DNA from: Branchiostoma floridae
Lineage: Eukaryota > Chordata > Leptocardii > Amphioxiformes > Branchiostomatidae
NCBI RefSeq assembly: GCF_000003815.2
Contig: NC_049995.1
Coordinates: 11,349,248 to 11,413,247, forward strand
Reading direction: 5' to 3'
Length of the DNA stretch: 64,000 nucleotides
A program made the translations under genes and the position numbers. Of this stretch, positions 12,223 to 22,842 are shown in pieces; within the stretch, counting starts at the first letter, position 1; each line of letters opens with the position of its first letter. Below the pieces are notes generated by a model. The model saw nothing but the letters and a program-made list of their open reading frames with translations. It searched no databases and was not told where the DNA came from.

Positions 12223-12337
12223 CTACTCAGACATTGCGGCACCGCTGCGTTTCCTTGATGTATCCACCCACTCTTCTGTATAATAAACTTGGCTCACGTA
12301 GCCATACATAATGTTTGAAGACTGCTTATACGAAAGG
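12223..12337 (-). CDS. Possible terminal exon, unknown
   Basis: After the acceptor-like TTATCTTACCTACACAG the minus strand reads LSYKQSSNIMYGYVSQVYYT and EEWVDTSRKRSGAAMSE-stop. The composition is protein-like and the segment is richer in CpG than its flanks. Entry phase is 2, which does not fit a direct join to the last placed RIM exon (phase 0), so at least one exon would be missing between them. No family is recognised. It may be chance. Confidence 0.2.
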
Positions 12338-12665
12338 CTGTGTAGGTAAGATAACACAAAACTGTCAGTATACGAAATTTGTGATAAACTGAATGTTTAA
12401 CTGATGGATTCAAAACGTCTTGTCAGAATGGCAGCATATAGATAAATACTTGTTTCTGTTTGCTGTTTTGGTACCTAAAATTTCCCTTTACTTCTTTGCC
12501 TCATCCTGTGTATCTGCAGCAAAGATGTCTAAAAATTCATCATACATAAAAAAAGCGCTGCTTGCAAATTACTGTAACTGAACTGCAAATTCAGTTGCCT
12601 ATATGTGCATTGCACTTTGTTCATGTCCAAGGGGCTATCAACCACTCAAAACATCATAACCTTAG

Positions 12666-12668
<3 letters not shown>

Positions 12669-12730
<62 letters not shown>
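12669..12730. repeat. (TA)n microsatellite
   Basis: An uninterrupted run of about 31 TA dinucleotides. Confidence 0.97.
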
Positions 12731-12733
<3 letters not shown>

Positions 12734-13884
12734 TAGAACACTAGATATCGAAACCATAAATTTCACTGCAGAACCTTAAAAAGCTGCTAGGAGGCCCTTT
12801 GTTGAACTTGACCTTTTTTTCACATGACCCCTACCAAGGTACCAAATATCATAAGCTAGGATTTATCCACAAATTTATGAGTGCTGCTGTCAACAAAGAC
12901 ACAGACAAAAAATACAGAAACATGAAACATATTGCCAATACAAACATAACCTTCCTGGTGAAGGTAAAGTATAAATTCTGACATCTGCATTTTTATTGAA
13001 TCAATACAATTCAAGCCTTTGTTGTTTTAACAGCAAGCCATTTCCGCTGTTATAGCATCGAGCCATCTGATGAATCTATCATACTTTCAAACTTCTCTAC
13101 CCCCCCCCCCCCCAATCCATCTTCCAGTTGACAAGTTAACCATTACTGTGGTATCTACAGCTAATCTTTCAGGGTATCTTTCCACAGAGCTATTCATCAA
13201 CTGTCAGGAAAATCTCGCAGGCAGCCCGTCAAACTGCGTACCTTTCACCACGTATGGGCCATGTTGATTTGATTACATGGATGACATCTGCGCGGGCATC
13301 AATTTTTGACCGTTTCAACAAGGCCTAACGCGCGCAGATAACGTAGACCTGGACAAATATACTGAAGGACGTAGAAGTGATTCACAAAACTATTACATCG
13401 ATTATAAAAACAGCAACTGAAAAAAAAAACAGTGTGCATCATCGTGCAACTGCGCGCAGAAGACATGCCAAACTACATTGTACATGCGAATGCGGCAAAA
13501 AGAAACATACAGATGCGAACACTCATCACATTGCACAAAAACAATACTCTGTCACTGGAGGCTACCCTCCGGTCACATAGTAAACAATTTTTGAAGCACA
13601 CTGTAAATCGTACAAACCAGCTGTAAAGCAAGCACTTGAATGCCATAAATCTGAATTGTCAAAATGGATACTAATGAAGAATGCCAATGTAAATTTGAAT
13701 GTCAAAGAAGATGTGAATTAACAAAAAATGAAAATCTCACTATTGTTTGGTATACCTCACTCAGTGTGTTTAGTCATTTGTTCAACCTTTCTAACTACTT
13801 AGATTTCATACTAATGGCAATTTTTTTGAATGCACAAAAATGATAATCTAATGTCATCCGTATTATCAAATCAACATGGCCTCA

Positions 13885-14095
13885 GGTGGAAAGGTAGGCT
13901 TGTGGATAGGGTTGTTTACTTGAAAATTTGGGGTCCAAATCCCGATGAAGCCACAGTGCTATGTCCTAGGGAAAGCACTTAACACCTATTTCCTCACGCA
14001 ACTCCAGTGAAAATGAGTGCAAAGCTTCAGTCATGGATATCCTCTCAGACGACACGTAAAGCCAGAGTAATGCTCATAAAGTACGCATAAATTAT
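13885..14095 (+). mobile_element. tRNA-derived SINE fragment
   Basis: A degraded B box (GGGTCCAAATCCC) is followed by GTCCTAGGGAAAGCACTTA, then TTTCCTCACGCAACTCCAG. It corresponds to the GTCCTTGGGA...TTTCCTCACTCCA body of the SINE at 2.35 kb. Ends are approximate. Confidence 0.6.
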
Positions 14096-14764
14096 GTGTG
14101 ATAACAGCAGAGCTTGGAATGACTATCTTGAACATTATAACAACAAAGGTATCAAATAAAATAGATTGCATTTAACCAAACAAGATGCTTTCCACTTTGT
14201 TATACTGATCACTTTCAGCAGACTCAATCAACTCCTCATTCAAACAAACAGACAAAACCTGAAGTACATGCATACACCAACACAATTCTTACATACAGGC
14301 ATTTTTGAGCTTGTACAATTGTCTGCAACATAGACATCACTCACTAATAGATAGACAAGATAGACATAAATCACACATTTAACCCATTTCCCTTCAAATA
14401 TCTATTTTCTTCAATCAGTAGACTTAAGGCCCTTCATTCAAACAAATTTGCTCCCAAGTTAAATAGTCTGGCAACCATTCCCAAGTAAACATTTGGCTGT
14501 TATATCATGACTCTTATAGCATTTTCATTTCAAACAGCAAACCTATTAAATGATGTCACTGCTTATCATTATGGAAAACTATTAAATGATGTCACTTCCT
14601 TATTATTATGCGAACCAAAATTGCAGCCCCCATGGAATCCTTCTGACCAATAGAGGTTTTGCTATTGCAAACCTGTAATAAGATAAGTTCCAGGCTAGAA
14701 TATTGACACAGTATAATGGCCATTTCAAAAATACATTTTGCACCTTTAAAAAAATTCCACTTAC

Positions 14765-14930
14765 CATGCCCAGGAACTCGTGGTCGCCAGCCTTGCTGTA
14801 GTCCCAGATGGTGACCTCAAGGGCGCGACCTGTGAACTCTGAACTCTTCACATCCAAGTAGTGGAAGGTCTGGTTCCATGTTGGCTCGTTTGTCTTTTGC
14901 ATGATTTTTGATCTTCTTTTACTTCTCTCA
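14765..14930 (-). CDS. RIMS: RIM exon: C2A domain, middle part
   Basis: This 166-bp exon follows acceptor TTTCTTTGCAG and ends at donor GGCATG|GTAAGTGG in phase 0. It encodes SERSKRRSKIMQKTNEPTWN, then QTFHYLDVKSSEFTGRALEV, TIWDYSKAGDHEFLGM. KRR-x-K-x-x-x-K-T-x-EPxWNQTF is the characteristic C2 polybasic and loop-2 region of RIM, and W-D-Y-S-K-A-G-D-HEFLG is calcium loop 3. One loop-3 acid is replaced by Ser, again arguing against calcium binding. The remaining strands of C2A (the part around the conserved Trp-Tyr) should be in the next exon to the left. I could not find it in bases 1-14764, so that intron is very long or the exon has diverged. Confidence 0.94.
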
Positions 14931-15677
14931 CTGCAAAGAAATGATGCAGATTTTAGAGCATTAACAACAAACAACAACAGCAAGGTATATCGCAAATACC
15001 AAATAACGGAAAAAAATATATTGGATTTGACTATCTATCAAAAATCCTGAATTGGACTTTCAATCTTAAAATTGTCTTCATCTCATTTACATATTGATGA
15101 CTTAAAACATTTGTTTTAATACTTATTTGACCACAAATTCTGTTCAATCTTGTTAACAAAACATGTGGATGCTACCTGAAACATGTAACCATGTCCAAAA
15201 TCTATCCAGATGTTTGGGTAACTGTTGCCTTGTGTATCTTAGTACCTGGACATCTAGCATTCATCCACACAAGGATTTTCCTAAACATGGGAACAAGGGC
15301 GCTGCGCCCTCATGCCCTGGCCATGTGCCCCCTTACCCTTGGGGAGCAGATCCTCTGGCAAGCGTCAAATTCTGACTGACCAGGGATCACATGTGGCCAG
15401 TGGTCAACTGTGTCCTGTCTGATAGTAATTTTGGCCCCTACAATGTAGGAAGCCATAGAATGCTCCATTTTAACTTGCTCCAAATTATCAGAAACTCCAC
15501 GCCCTTGTAGGGAGAACCCTATCTCTGCCACTTGGCGGTGATGCTAAATTTGCTGTGCTGCATCTTGCAATTTTTTTCTTCAAAAAAACCTGATCCACGT
15601 ATCATTGAATCAATTAGCGATATGTTTTTGCTCAATAAACCATTACACATTACACAATTAACAGTGCAGAAACTCAC
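14931..15677 (-). other. RIMS: RIM intron
   Basis: A 747-bp intron inside the C2A coding sequence, with donor GTGAGT and acceptor TTTGCAG. Most of it is a minus-strand SINE-related block. Confidence 0.85.
15182..15440 (-). mobile_element. SINE family A copy 2, with flank repeat
   Basis: Read on the minus strand, about 15295-15430 carries GTGATCCCTGGTCAGTCAGA, GCCAGAGGATCTGCTCCCCA and AAGGG, the body of the family at 365-605 and 50.34 kb. The adjoining 15182-15270 (GGTAACTGTTGCCTTGTGTA, TCTTAGTACCTGGACATCTA) recurs near 24714-24800 and, partially, elsewhere, so it is a second dispersed repeat. Confidence 0.6.
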
Positions 15678-15808
15678 CTTCTATCGGGCAACAGATGCAG
15701 CTTGAAATACGGGTTCCTTGCCCTCCCGTTCTCCTTATATGGAAGATCTACTGCTGTGAGTACGGTGACAGAAAGTTGTAGCCCTCTTTGGTCATACGAA
15801 AGTTTCAA
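15678..15808 (-). CDS. RIMS: RIM exon: C2A domain, first part
   Basis: This 131-bp exon has acceptor TTTTTTTTTCCAG and donor GATAGAAG|GTGAGTT. It encodes LKLSYDQRGLQLSVTVLTAV, then DLPYKENGRARNPYFKLHLL and PDRR. This is the start of the RIM C2A domain: the strand LxVTVLxAxDLP, calcium loop 1, and the NPYFKLxLLPD strand. In synaptotagmin-type C2 domains loop 1 has two calcium-binding aspartates. Here the first (VDLP) is present but the second is Asn (R-N-PY), consistent with the known calcium independence of RIM C2 domains. The exon exits in phase 2. Confidence 0.95.
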
Positions 15809-15865
15809 CTGGAAAAAAAAATTCACAACAACATTAACATCAAATGACTTAGTACAATTGACATA

Positions 15866-17205
15866 CAGTCAAACCTGTATATGAAGACCACTCAAGGGAC
15901 CCAGCAAAAGTGGTCTTCATACATAGGTGGTCTTTATACAGAAAAAAAAAAACATGGCGGCAGTAAAGAAAGGAACTGACAAGTCTTCAATTCAATCAAG
16001 TTCAACAGACTTTATTATCCATGTCTTTACTACTTTAATATCTGTGTGCTGTTGCGGAGAAATGTATAAAAGCCTGCACGTGAGAAGTACCGTATTTCTT
16101 TCATATATCATAAGAATGATTTGAAAAAGAAAAACGGTGGCAATCGTCCGGCTATAATTTGCAGCGTGTTGGCATAATTTTTTCTCATACTCACGGTGGC
16201 CCTTGTGACAAACGAAATATTCTATAGCTGAGGTTTCACGCGGCTGCACGCCGGCAAATCGTGCACATCTACGAACATTTTTACCCAAAACATAATCGTT
16301 ATTGATCTGAAAATGTTGCAGGCTTCTTCTTTGCGGGAGTTTTGTTTTTGTGTGACCAGAAAAAAAATGCGACATTATTTTCTTTTCTGTCGGCACATTT
16401 ACGGCTGCATCGAAACCCAAAATTACGTCAGAGACACCGTAAATTCACATATAAACGCGTGTTTCCACGGAAAGTTCTTTGGATTATGCATTTTGTAACT
16501 AGGATGGTACAATGTAATCGTGGAAAATAGCGTTCTTTTGCGTTTCAAAATGTAACTCTTTGAAACAAAATGGCGGCGGAGCTAGCAGCAAGCCAGCAAA
16601 ATTCCCATGATGCACCGCTCCAACCAATCAGAGCGCGATTTTGCTGGGGATTCCCCGGCATTATGTATTCAGTTGTTGTTGTTTTGGTGGCTTCAACCAA
16701 TCAGAGGTGCGTATTTCCGACCTGCAGACGCCACGATTCTAACCGCGCTCTACAAAAATACGTATTTCCCGGGAAGTACAGCGGGCCACGATGTTTTATT
16801 AAGACAGAAAATGCATTTTTTAAAGTTTATGTTCAAAAAGCCTGGAAAATGACCAAGAATAGCTATCGTAAATACTACGCTATTTGTAGTAACAAGGAGG
16901 TTAGAAATCTGATTTTTACCTCCTTGGGAGGGGGGCATAGCGGTAAATAATTTGTGTCAATTACGCTCATTTTTCGCCGTGAACATTAAAGTAGCGTGAC
17001 AAAATCACATGCCGCGGTCGTTTTGGCAGTGTTAAGGTAACGTGCGGTCGCCTTTAGTGGTGGTCGGGGTCGCGATGGACAGTGGTCGTCATATACAGAA
17101 ATCTTAATGCTTACGTCTATGGGAAAATTCAAGGGACCGCTTTTCGGCGGTGGTAGTGGACAGTGGGTCGCTATACACAGGTGGTCGGTAGACCAGGTTT
17201 GACTG
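15866..17205. mobile_element. Pogo/Tigger-like element, 1340 bp
   Basis: Perfect terminal inverted repeats CAGTCAAACCTG, then looser similarity (GACCAC, TATACA-type blocks), are flanked by TA on both sides (15864-15865 and 17206-17207). CAGT ends with TA duplications point to the pogo/Tigger branch of Tc1/mariner. No transposase frame is present. The interior is GC-rich in places and has promoter-like motifs (see 16565-16705). Confidence 0.8.
16565..16705 (+). promoter_or_regulatory. Promoter-like motif cluster in transposon
   Basis: AAAATGGCGGC (YY1-type, 16567-16577), AAATTCCCATGATGC (resembling the ZNF143/Staf site, 16598-16612) and two CCAATCAGAG boxes (NF-Y type, 16624 and 16697) lie within 140 bp. 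CCAGCAAAAT at 16593 and ATTTTGCTGG at 16637 form a 10-bp inverted repeat. These motifs together resemble a TATA-less promoter; activity is inferred only. Confidence 0.4.
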
Positions 17206-17349
17206 TACATTACATAAAATACCAACAAAGTACAAAATTGATCTGGTTAAAAAAACACTGCATGGCATCATTTGCAAAGGGTTAATCATTTCAAGATATA
17301 GGAGCAATACTTTTTTGTTTAAAGTTTATAGCAGTTAGGTTACAGGGTA

Positions 17350-17830
17350 AGAATAGCAATGTTCCAGACTAATTCAGAAGAGACATCTAGCACGAATAAA
17401 TATAACTGCAGCCACTCCAATCACTTTGAATCTGTGGTACAAAAGAGACGTCTTGCAGGAGGTTGTGAACTGCAGATTTATTTTTGAGCACATTTCATTC
17501 TGCAACCTCCCCACTGGTAGCACAGTGGTACAGTCTGATAGCATAATTGTTGTGGAAAAGGCTACAGCTATTTTGATGCATTATAGAGAGAGAACAACAA
17601 AGGTCCATACTGTTTCAGAGGAGACATGATCTAGTAGAAAGAATACAACCACAGTCACTACAACCACTTTTACTCTGTGGCTCAAAAGAGACACCTTGCA
17701 AGAGGTTCTGAACTGCAGCTTTATCTGTATATTCATTTTGAGCACATCTCATTCTGCAATTTCCCCAATTTTAGTAAAGTGGTACATTCCAATAACAAAA
17801 ATGTACATGGATGGACAATACCAAATGAAG
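17350..17830 (+). repeat. Tandem duplication, about 243 bp
   Basis: The segment TCTGTGGTACAAAAGAGAC, TTGCAGGAGGTTGTGAACTG, TGAGCACATTTCATTCTGCA at about 17430-17505 recurs at about 17673-17758 with roughly 10-15% differences. Confidence 0.8.
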
Positions 17831-17846
17831 AAAAAGGGGTGTTCAC

Positions 17847-17956
17847 CTGAAGTTTAGGATGATGTCTTGAACCAGGACTGCCAGGGGAAGTGATCATCAC
17901 TGAAGGTCTCTTCTTCTTTGTGTCATCATCTGGTAATTTTTGAGATTCGCTAGAAC
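17847..17956 (-). CDS. RIMS: RIM exon: PDZ to C2A linker
   Basis: This 110-bp exon follows acceptor TGTCTGTCTTCCAG and ends at donor CTTCAG|GTGAAC. It completes a serine codon and encodes SSESQKLPDDDTKKKRPS, then VMITSPGSPGSRHHPKLQ. The ESQK and RPSxxxTSPxSPG landmarks match the vertebrate RIM linker directly before the C2A domain. The Ser-Pro and Arg-x-x-Ser positions are plausible phosphorylation sites, but this is inference. It exits in phase 0, as the next exon requires. Confidence 0.92.
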
Positions 17957-18668
17957 CTGGAAGACAGACATACAGAAATAAGAAAATAGAGATGGTGGGA
18001 TGGCTTTATACAACTTATGATCCACTGCTCACAAAGTCATTTTCTATCTGCATGATGTAGCATTACACAGACATTAATTCTGGATATTATACCAACACAG
18101 ACGAACTTTCAAGAAACCATGGCCAGGATATTTCCTACACCCCAGAATAGGCATTTGTTTCTTAGAATATTACACCTATTTTTGTAAGTTTAAAACGACC
18201 AGTTTAACAATAAAAATTAACAATATTGCCTTCAAAACAATGAGTGACAAAATTTAAGCATGAGACAGCCATGCAAGAATCAAAGATGTCAGGTCCAGTT
18301 GCTACCAAAATCTAATCTTTTTTCCAAAATTAGATGTTATCTTGCATGGAGAGTATTGAAAGTGTTCATTCCATTCAGAGAAATTGTCATATCCTGATAA
18401 GAATATGATGTAAACAAGACAATCTTCTATTGATTGTCTTTTTGACTGTACTTTGTTCAGCATTTAGCTATTGCCATTACATTTACACTGCACAAGGACG
18501 TTATTTGAACAACATCCTTGCATTGCACAAGCACAAAGTCTTTAGTTTTGGATTTGAACACAGGTGACTATGCCAGAAGCGCCACCAATCAATTCCTGTT
18601 GGTACTACATGCTATGTTTTTACTACAACAAATGTACGTATACATAGTGAAAAGAAATGTCTACTTAC
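17957..18668 (-). other. RIMS: RIM intron
   Basis: A 712-bp intron; nothing recognised inside. Confidence 0.85.
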
Positions 18669-18715
18669 TTGATTCAAATTTCCCTGTTTTTTCTGGAATT
18701 CCTGGACCCAGTTCC
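18669..18715 (-). CDS. RIMS: RIM micro-exon after PDZ
   Basis: This 47-bp exon, far too short to stand out as an ORF, follows acceptor CACTCTTACAG and ends at the strong donor TCAA|GTAAGT. With the two bases carried over it reads G-ELGPGIPEKTGKFES, phase 2 in and phase 1 out. It corresponds to the short linker after the PDZ domain in vertebrate RIM, where an IPxIP-type segment precedes an ESQK motif. It was chosen because both neighbours need exactly this phase pair. No domain is present; it is a spacer between PDZ and C2A. Confidence 0.85.
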
Positions 18716-19042
18716 CTGTAAGAGTGGGCAAAGTTTTAATCTCTGGAAGACTTTTAATCCCTCTGGAAGTCATTTCCAACTTTTTATCCTTTCTAATCAT
18801 AATTCATCACCAACTTCATCTATACTGAAGACATTCAGTTATTTCCCCAAACAGTGGAACAAAAATACCCAAAATCTGAACTAGGAAAGCCTGAGCTGGG
18901 CCTTACTACAAATGATTACAACAAATACATGTATAGTCAAAATGTGTTTTCTATGAAGTATCAATTCAATTTTTCTAAATTCCTTTCAATCAACTGTTGC
19001 TGTCAAACCTATAGGGTCTCCCTAATAAGTGATTCTGCTTAC
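18716..19042 (-). other. RIMS: RIM intron
   Basis: A 327-bp intron between PDZ part 2 and the micro-exon; nothing recognised inside. Confidence 0.85.
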
Positions 19043-19172
19043 CCCATGGGCATGGGCCTGGATACTACTAGCTCGACTTGTGGCTCAGGTTTGCTTTCAG
19101 AAATGATGAAGTACACTTCCTCGAAAGTGGCACCCTGTAACGAACTGCCATTCCAACTTAAGACTTCGTCAC
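19043..19172 (-). CDS. RIMS: RIM exon: PDZ domain, second part
   Basis: This 130-bp exon has acceptor CCCCTATAG and donor CCCATGG|GGTAAGC, read here as ATGGG|GTAAGC. It starts by completing a glycine codon and encodes DEVLSWNGSSLQGATFEEV, then YFIISESKPEPQVELVVSRP and MPMG. This is the alpha-B helix and last strand of the RIM PDZ domain; vertebrate RIM has the matching DEVLEWNG, GATFEEVYNII and EPQVELVVSRP landmarks. It ends in phase 2. The reading frame joins the preceding and following exons without a stop, which independently supports the splice sites. Confidence 0.95.
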
Positions 19173-20571
19173 CTATAGGGGCAAGACATGTTTTGATATG
19201 TTAATGAAGGCAAAGTCTTTAATATTTTATTTCATCAATGTTAGTACTACAATAGTAGCTCATTGAACCTAACTATGTCTTCCAAGCCATTCTCAACTAC
19301 TAACATCGTTATAAACATCAAAAGAATCAATCTAAAGCTTCTGGAGTAATGTTGTCCATGGCACCAAAAATGCTGGCAACGGTAGTTCACCTTTATCTGC
19401 AGGGTAACCTATATTCGTTGTGTTTACCCTCACAGTATTAAGGGATATCAAGTCGACGGATGGAGGTTTCAACTAAGTCTTGTAATATGTTCAAATAAGT
19501 GTAGTTTGAAACTATCGTCCGTCGATTTGATATCCCTGAATACTAGCGTGAACTAGCATTAGTCTGATACGTCATAGATACAAAAGAAGGTGTTTTCTGC
19601 TGATTTCTTGGCAAACAACAATATGATTGCAAGATATACAACAAGAAAGAATATAAAACAATCAAAACGGCTACTCCATATCTTTTTTCATGACATGATA
19701 AATTTCAACACAAACTCATCATTAATTTGCCACATCAGAAAAAGGGCAGTTAGGGCAAGCCATGCAAGTATAAATAAATGTGTTATAATCTTGCTTTCTC
19801 CTATTATAAGAGTTCATTCATTGCATTTCTAACTTCAAGCAGATTTTGAGCACTTTCAAACTTTTTTTCACATCACCAGCTTTGCTCCAAGCAATTTTTT
19901 ACATAACAATTAATATGATCACTAAGAGTTAGTTTAAAGTTTTGAGATCCTCATTGCTTCTGTTGGCTTCCTGAGTTAGGCGAGACAAAACACCAAACTG
20001 CAGCCACTTTTGTTAGGAATATAAAAATGTTAGTTTTTGTTAAGAAGGAAATCAAAATCAACTGTTTCCTCACAAGTTGTAACCATCTCTGTGCACCAGA
20101 CAAACTCGTGTAACAAACTCTGCTGAAAAATAATAATTGAAGAAACTTAGGGATTGGTAGGCCTCAAATCTGCAATTCCTAGAGGACATTCTTAGAGGCA
20201 TTCATCGGACTTTACAAAAATCCTGTATATTTTCAAATAAATTCTACAACAACATAAAACAATGCCATGAAAATACATTAGACTAAAAATAGCAAGATCT
20301 GTCCCAGGACAGAAATTTGCTTCTTAATTAGGATGGACAAAAATCTCATTCGATCTGTCAAAAAAATCTGAACATTTTGACATGAAATTGATGAAAATGT
20401 ATTTTCATAAGCTTGAAATAAGGGATTTAACATTGAAACTAAATACATGGTCTCCTAAACAAGGAGTAGAAACAGAAAAAGATTCAAGCTTCAAAGTCTT
20501 CCACAAAGAAAATTGACAATACCATATATGGAAGAGCTGACTAAACCATTAGACAAACAGGGGTGTCCTAC
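19173..20571 (-). other. RIMS: RIM intron within PDZ
   Basis: A 1399-bp phase-1 intron splitting the PDZ codons at G-DEVL. It holds one MITE (about 19379-19561); the rest is AT-rich without recognised features. Confidence 0.85.
19379..19561. mobile_element. TAGTTCACC-family MITE, copy 1
   Basis: Ends read TAGTTCACCTTTATCTGCAG on the left and GCGTGAACTAGCATT (inverted TAGTTCAC) on the right. An internal palindrome pairs GGGATATCAAGTCGACGGAT with GTCCGTCGATTTGATATCCC. A second copy, with the same palindromic layout, is at 42311-42537. Confidence 0.8.
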
Positions 20572-20791
20572 CTGCTCGTAAATGTCCTACAGTGTCTGCT
20601 ATACTGCCCTTCTTGACCTTGGTAATGAAAGCCCCAAGTTTCCCAAACTCCGTCATCTTTCCTCCCACGACCTTCAAACCCAAGATGGAGCCCGAGTCCT
20701 TCTGGTTGGTTCCGTTCCTCTGGCGCTTGTTGAGGATCATGTGACCGATGAGTCGGTTGGTTTCTATGGACGGGGTCCATGACACTGGATG
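20572..20791 (-). CDS. RIMS: RIM exon: PDZ domain, first part
   Basis: This 220-bp exon follows acceptor ACCCTCTCCAG and ends at donor GAGCAG|GTAGGAC in phase 1. It encodes HPVSWTPS, RLIGHMILNK, then ILGLKVVGGKMTEFGKLGAF and ITKVKKGSIADTVGHLRAG. This is the RIM PDZ domain, nearly residue for residue. The LGLKV segment is the carboxylate-binding loop, which replaces the GLGF of canonical PDZ domains; that is typical of RIM. In vertebrates this domain binds ELKS/CAST and the C-termini of N- and P/Q-type calcium channels, tethering them at release sites. The domain is split at G-DEVL, with the second half in the next exon about 1.4 kb away. Confidence 0.96.
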
Positions 20792-21224
20792 CTGGAGAGG
20801 GTACAACACAGGAAATGTTAAGAAGGAATATTAGACTATATATATTATCTAATCACTATGGAGAGGTTAAGCATACTATATTTCATTTCACTAATTTTGA
20901 AATTTAAATCCTAAAATAATTTCCACAGGTTGATAGAATGTGGGATCTACTGCACAAAATAGTATAAACCGGTTGTGAAAACAATTTTGAGTCTCTTATA
21001 TCATTGAAATTTAAAGTTTCTTTTACTTCACATTGAAAACAGTTTTTTATTCACAAGCATATAATGTTAATAATATATACAACGGACCAAAGTTTCATTG
21101 GCCATTTCATTGATGTCTGTCACCTTTTTCATAGTAATGACTGTTTCTACATGCACATCACATTACAGCTAAGTGACAATACATTATATAAGTTTATGTT
21201 TGCAATAAAGTTTTTACAGCAGTG

Positions 21225-21370
21225 AGACCGAGTTGCAGTGTCAAACCGTTACTTAGTCTTGATTGCTGGTATCAGCCAGTAAGGCCGCTTTTTAACAAGG
21301 TCCAGTGCAGGGGTGTGTGTCAATTTTGCCCTGAGGAAGGTGACAGACTGTCACCAAAACACTGATCCAT
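21225..21370 (+). repeat. Retroelement 3'-tail-like repeat
   Basis: GCCCTGAGGAAGGTGACAGA, then CTGTCACCAAAAC, forms a GGTGACAG/CTGTCACC stem. This is the kind of conserved stem-loop seen near the 3' end of some LINE and SINE families. A decayed copy (GCCCTTAGAAGGTGTCAGAC, AGTCATCAAACTG) is at about 28374-28410. Confidence 0.5.
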
Positions 21371-21989
21371 TGTAAATTTTGTATGTTTTTGTGAATAGAG
21401 AACTTTGAATTGTTGTCTACAAAATGATTATTGTAGAAAACAAGACTATATCATCAAATTTGGCTATGAAAGGGTTACATAAACTTTTATCTAGTTCTTT
21501 GACTTTGAAATTGAAAAGTTTCTACTTCATTACAAAATGAGACTTCTTTTCACCACCAGTAGTTTTTTTACCTGTCTTACATTTACATTCTTGTATTTTA
21601 GCAAAAAAACAACAACATGCATGCACTGAATTACGATGTACATTTTGCTAAAGATTTACACATCTCAAGGGTACAGTACATGTATATTTCAGTTCCAAAG
21701 TCAACCAGATAACATTCTTGGTCCATTTTGGTACAAATATACATTTTATACATTGTTGTGTTGTAAGTTTAACGTCAAGCACATTTTCTTGATCACAAGA
21801 CATGTGACTTTTCCAACTACTACAGAAACAATGTGCTGTGTGTTTTCAAAATGGTGCTGATTCAAATGATGAATCAAAGCACACAATATCAAACACTATA
21901 CATATCACAGAAAAGTCAAAAAGTCCACACAACACAAACACTTCAAGAAAATAGGTACTAAAGGAATAACTCAATAAACAAAACCAAAC

Positions 21990-22170
21990 AAAGATAGAAA
22001 GGTCTGAAACAAAGGCTCTAGCAAATTTTTGAAAGAAAGACTGTACAAGCACAAGGACGGTAATTTTAGCACAATTGTTTGAAACACACAAAATAAACAA
22101 AACCAAACAAATAAAGATAGAAAGGTCTGAAACATAGACTCTAGCAAAATTTTGAAAGAAAGACTGTATG
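21990..22170 (-). repeat. Tandem duplication, about 122 bp
   Basis: GATAGAAAGGTCTGAAACA, CTCTAGCAAA, TTTTGAAAGAAAGACTGTA occurs twice with a period of about 122 bp. Confidence 0.8.
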
Positions 22171-22842
22171 GGTTTGAAACACACACAAGAATGGGGCATG
22201 AGAAACAACGGCATTATTGCCCACTCAGCCAAGAAGTATTGGCATTTGCATCTTTTAAACCAATTTTTATCGGCAAAGCCATGAATGCCAACAAAAGATT
22301 GCTTGATGTAGGCATTTTTCACTTCCTGTGACTGAACTTTTCTTGTTAGTCCAGTCCAATATTTTTATATTTTCCTCAATTCATAAGTAATGAGGCTAAA
22401 GAAAATGTCAAAACTAGACATATGGTTGATGTCAGTTTCCTAAAATTTAGATCCTATAGAGCTACAAATTCTTTCTCTCACCAGGTCCGCTGATCGTAAA
22501 ACTCCTTTTCACGACATAACCCATTTCCAAACATTTATCACAAAATTACATAGATCGCAAAGACAATAAGAAACGGCTATGACACAATATCCTTTATAAA
22601 CAAGCTTAAAAGTTTTCACACCAAATAATACAAAGGCCAAGTATGAGGAATATAGAGCATACCTTATCACATGGTATTTTTTGCATGAGCAAAACATTCA
22701 GATATTTTGAGTTTTAGGGTATTTTTCTCCTACTGCCTCTTGTATAAAGTACCATAGAAGGAAGACAGGTTTCGTTTGGAGGTGGATTTTTAAAGAGGTT
22801 CAGACAGATACATCAAAAGAAGCAAGAAACAAGGTGTTATAC

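Larger units (their letters stand above)
10961..14764. other. RIM intron or unplaced 3' region
   Basis: Left of the last placed RIM exon. It contains two weak exon candidates, an RFX X-box, a TA microsatellite, a poly-C run (13101-13115) and a SINE, each listed separately. The next C2A exon was searched for on the minus strand and not recognised. Confidence 0.4.
15809..17846 (-). other. RIMS: RIM intron with pogo-like element
   Basis: A 2038-bp intron just before C2A. Nearly all of it is explained by a 1340-bp transposon (15866-17205) and a tandem duplication (17350-17830). Confidence 0.85.
20792..22842 (-). other. RIMS: RIM intron before PDZ
   Basis: A 2051-bp phase-0 intron. It contains a possible LINE 3' tail (21225-21370) and a tandem duplication (21990-22170); the rest is AT-rich and unremarkable. 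Confidence 0.85.

Noticed and set aside
12562-12744. 60-codon frame ending in Ile-Tyr repeats
   Set aside because: It is the (TA)n microsatellite translated.
16570-16950. 126-codon frame beginning MAAELAASQQ
   Set aside because: It lies inside the pogo-like element over promoter-like motifs, has overlapping open frames, and shows no domain.
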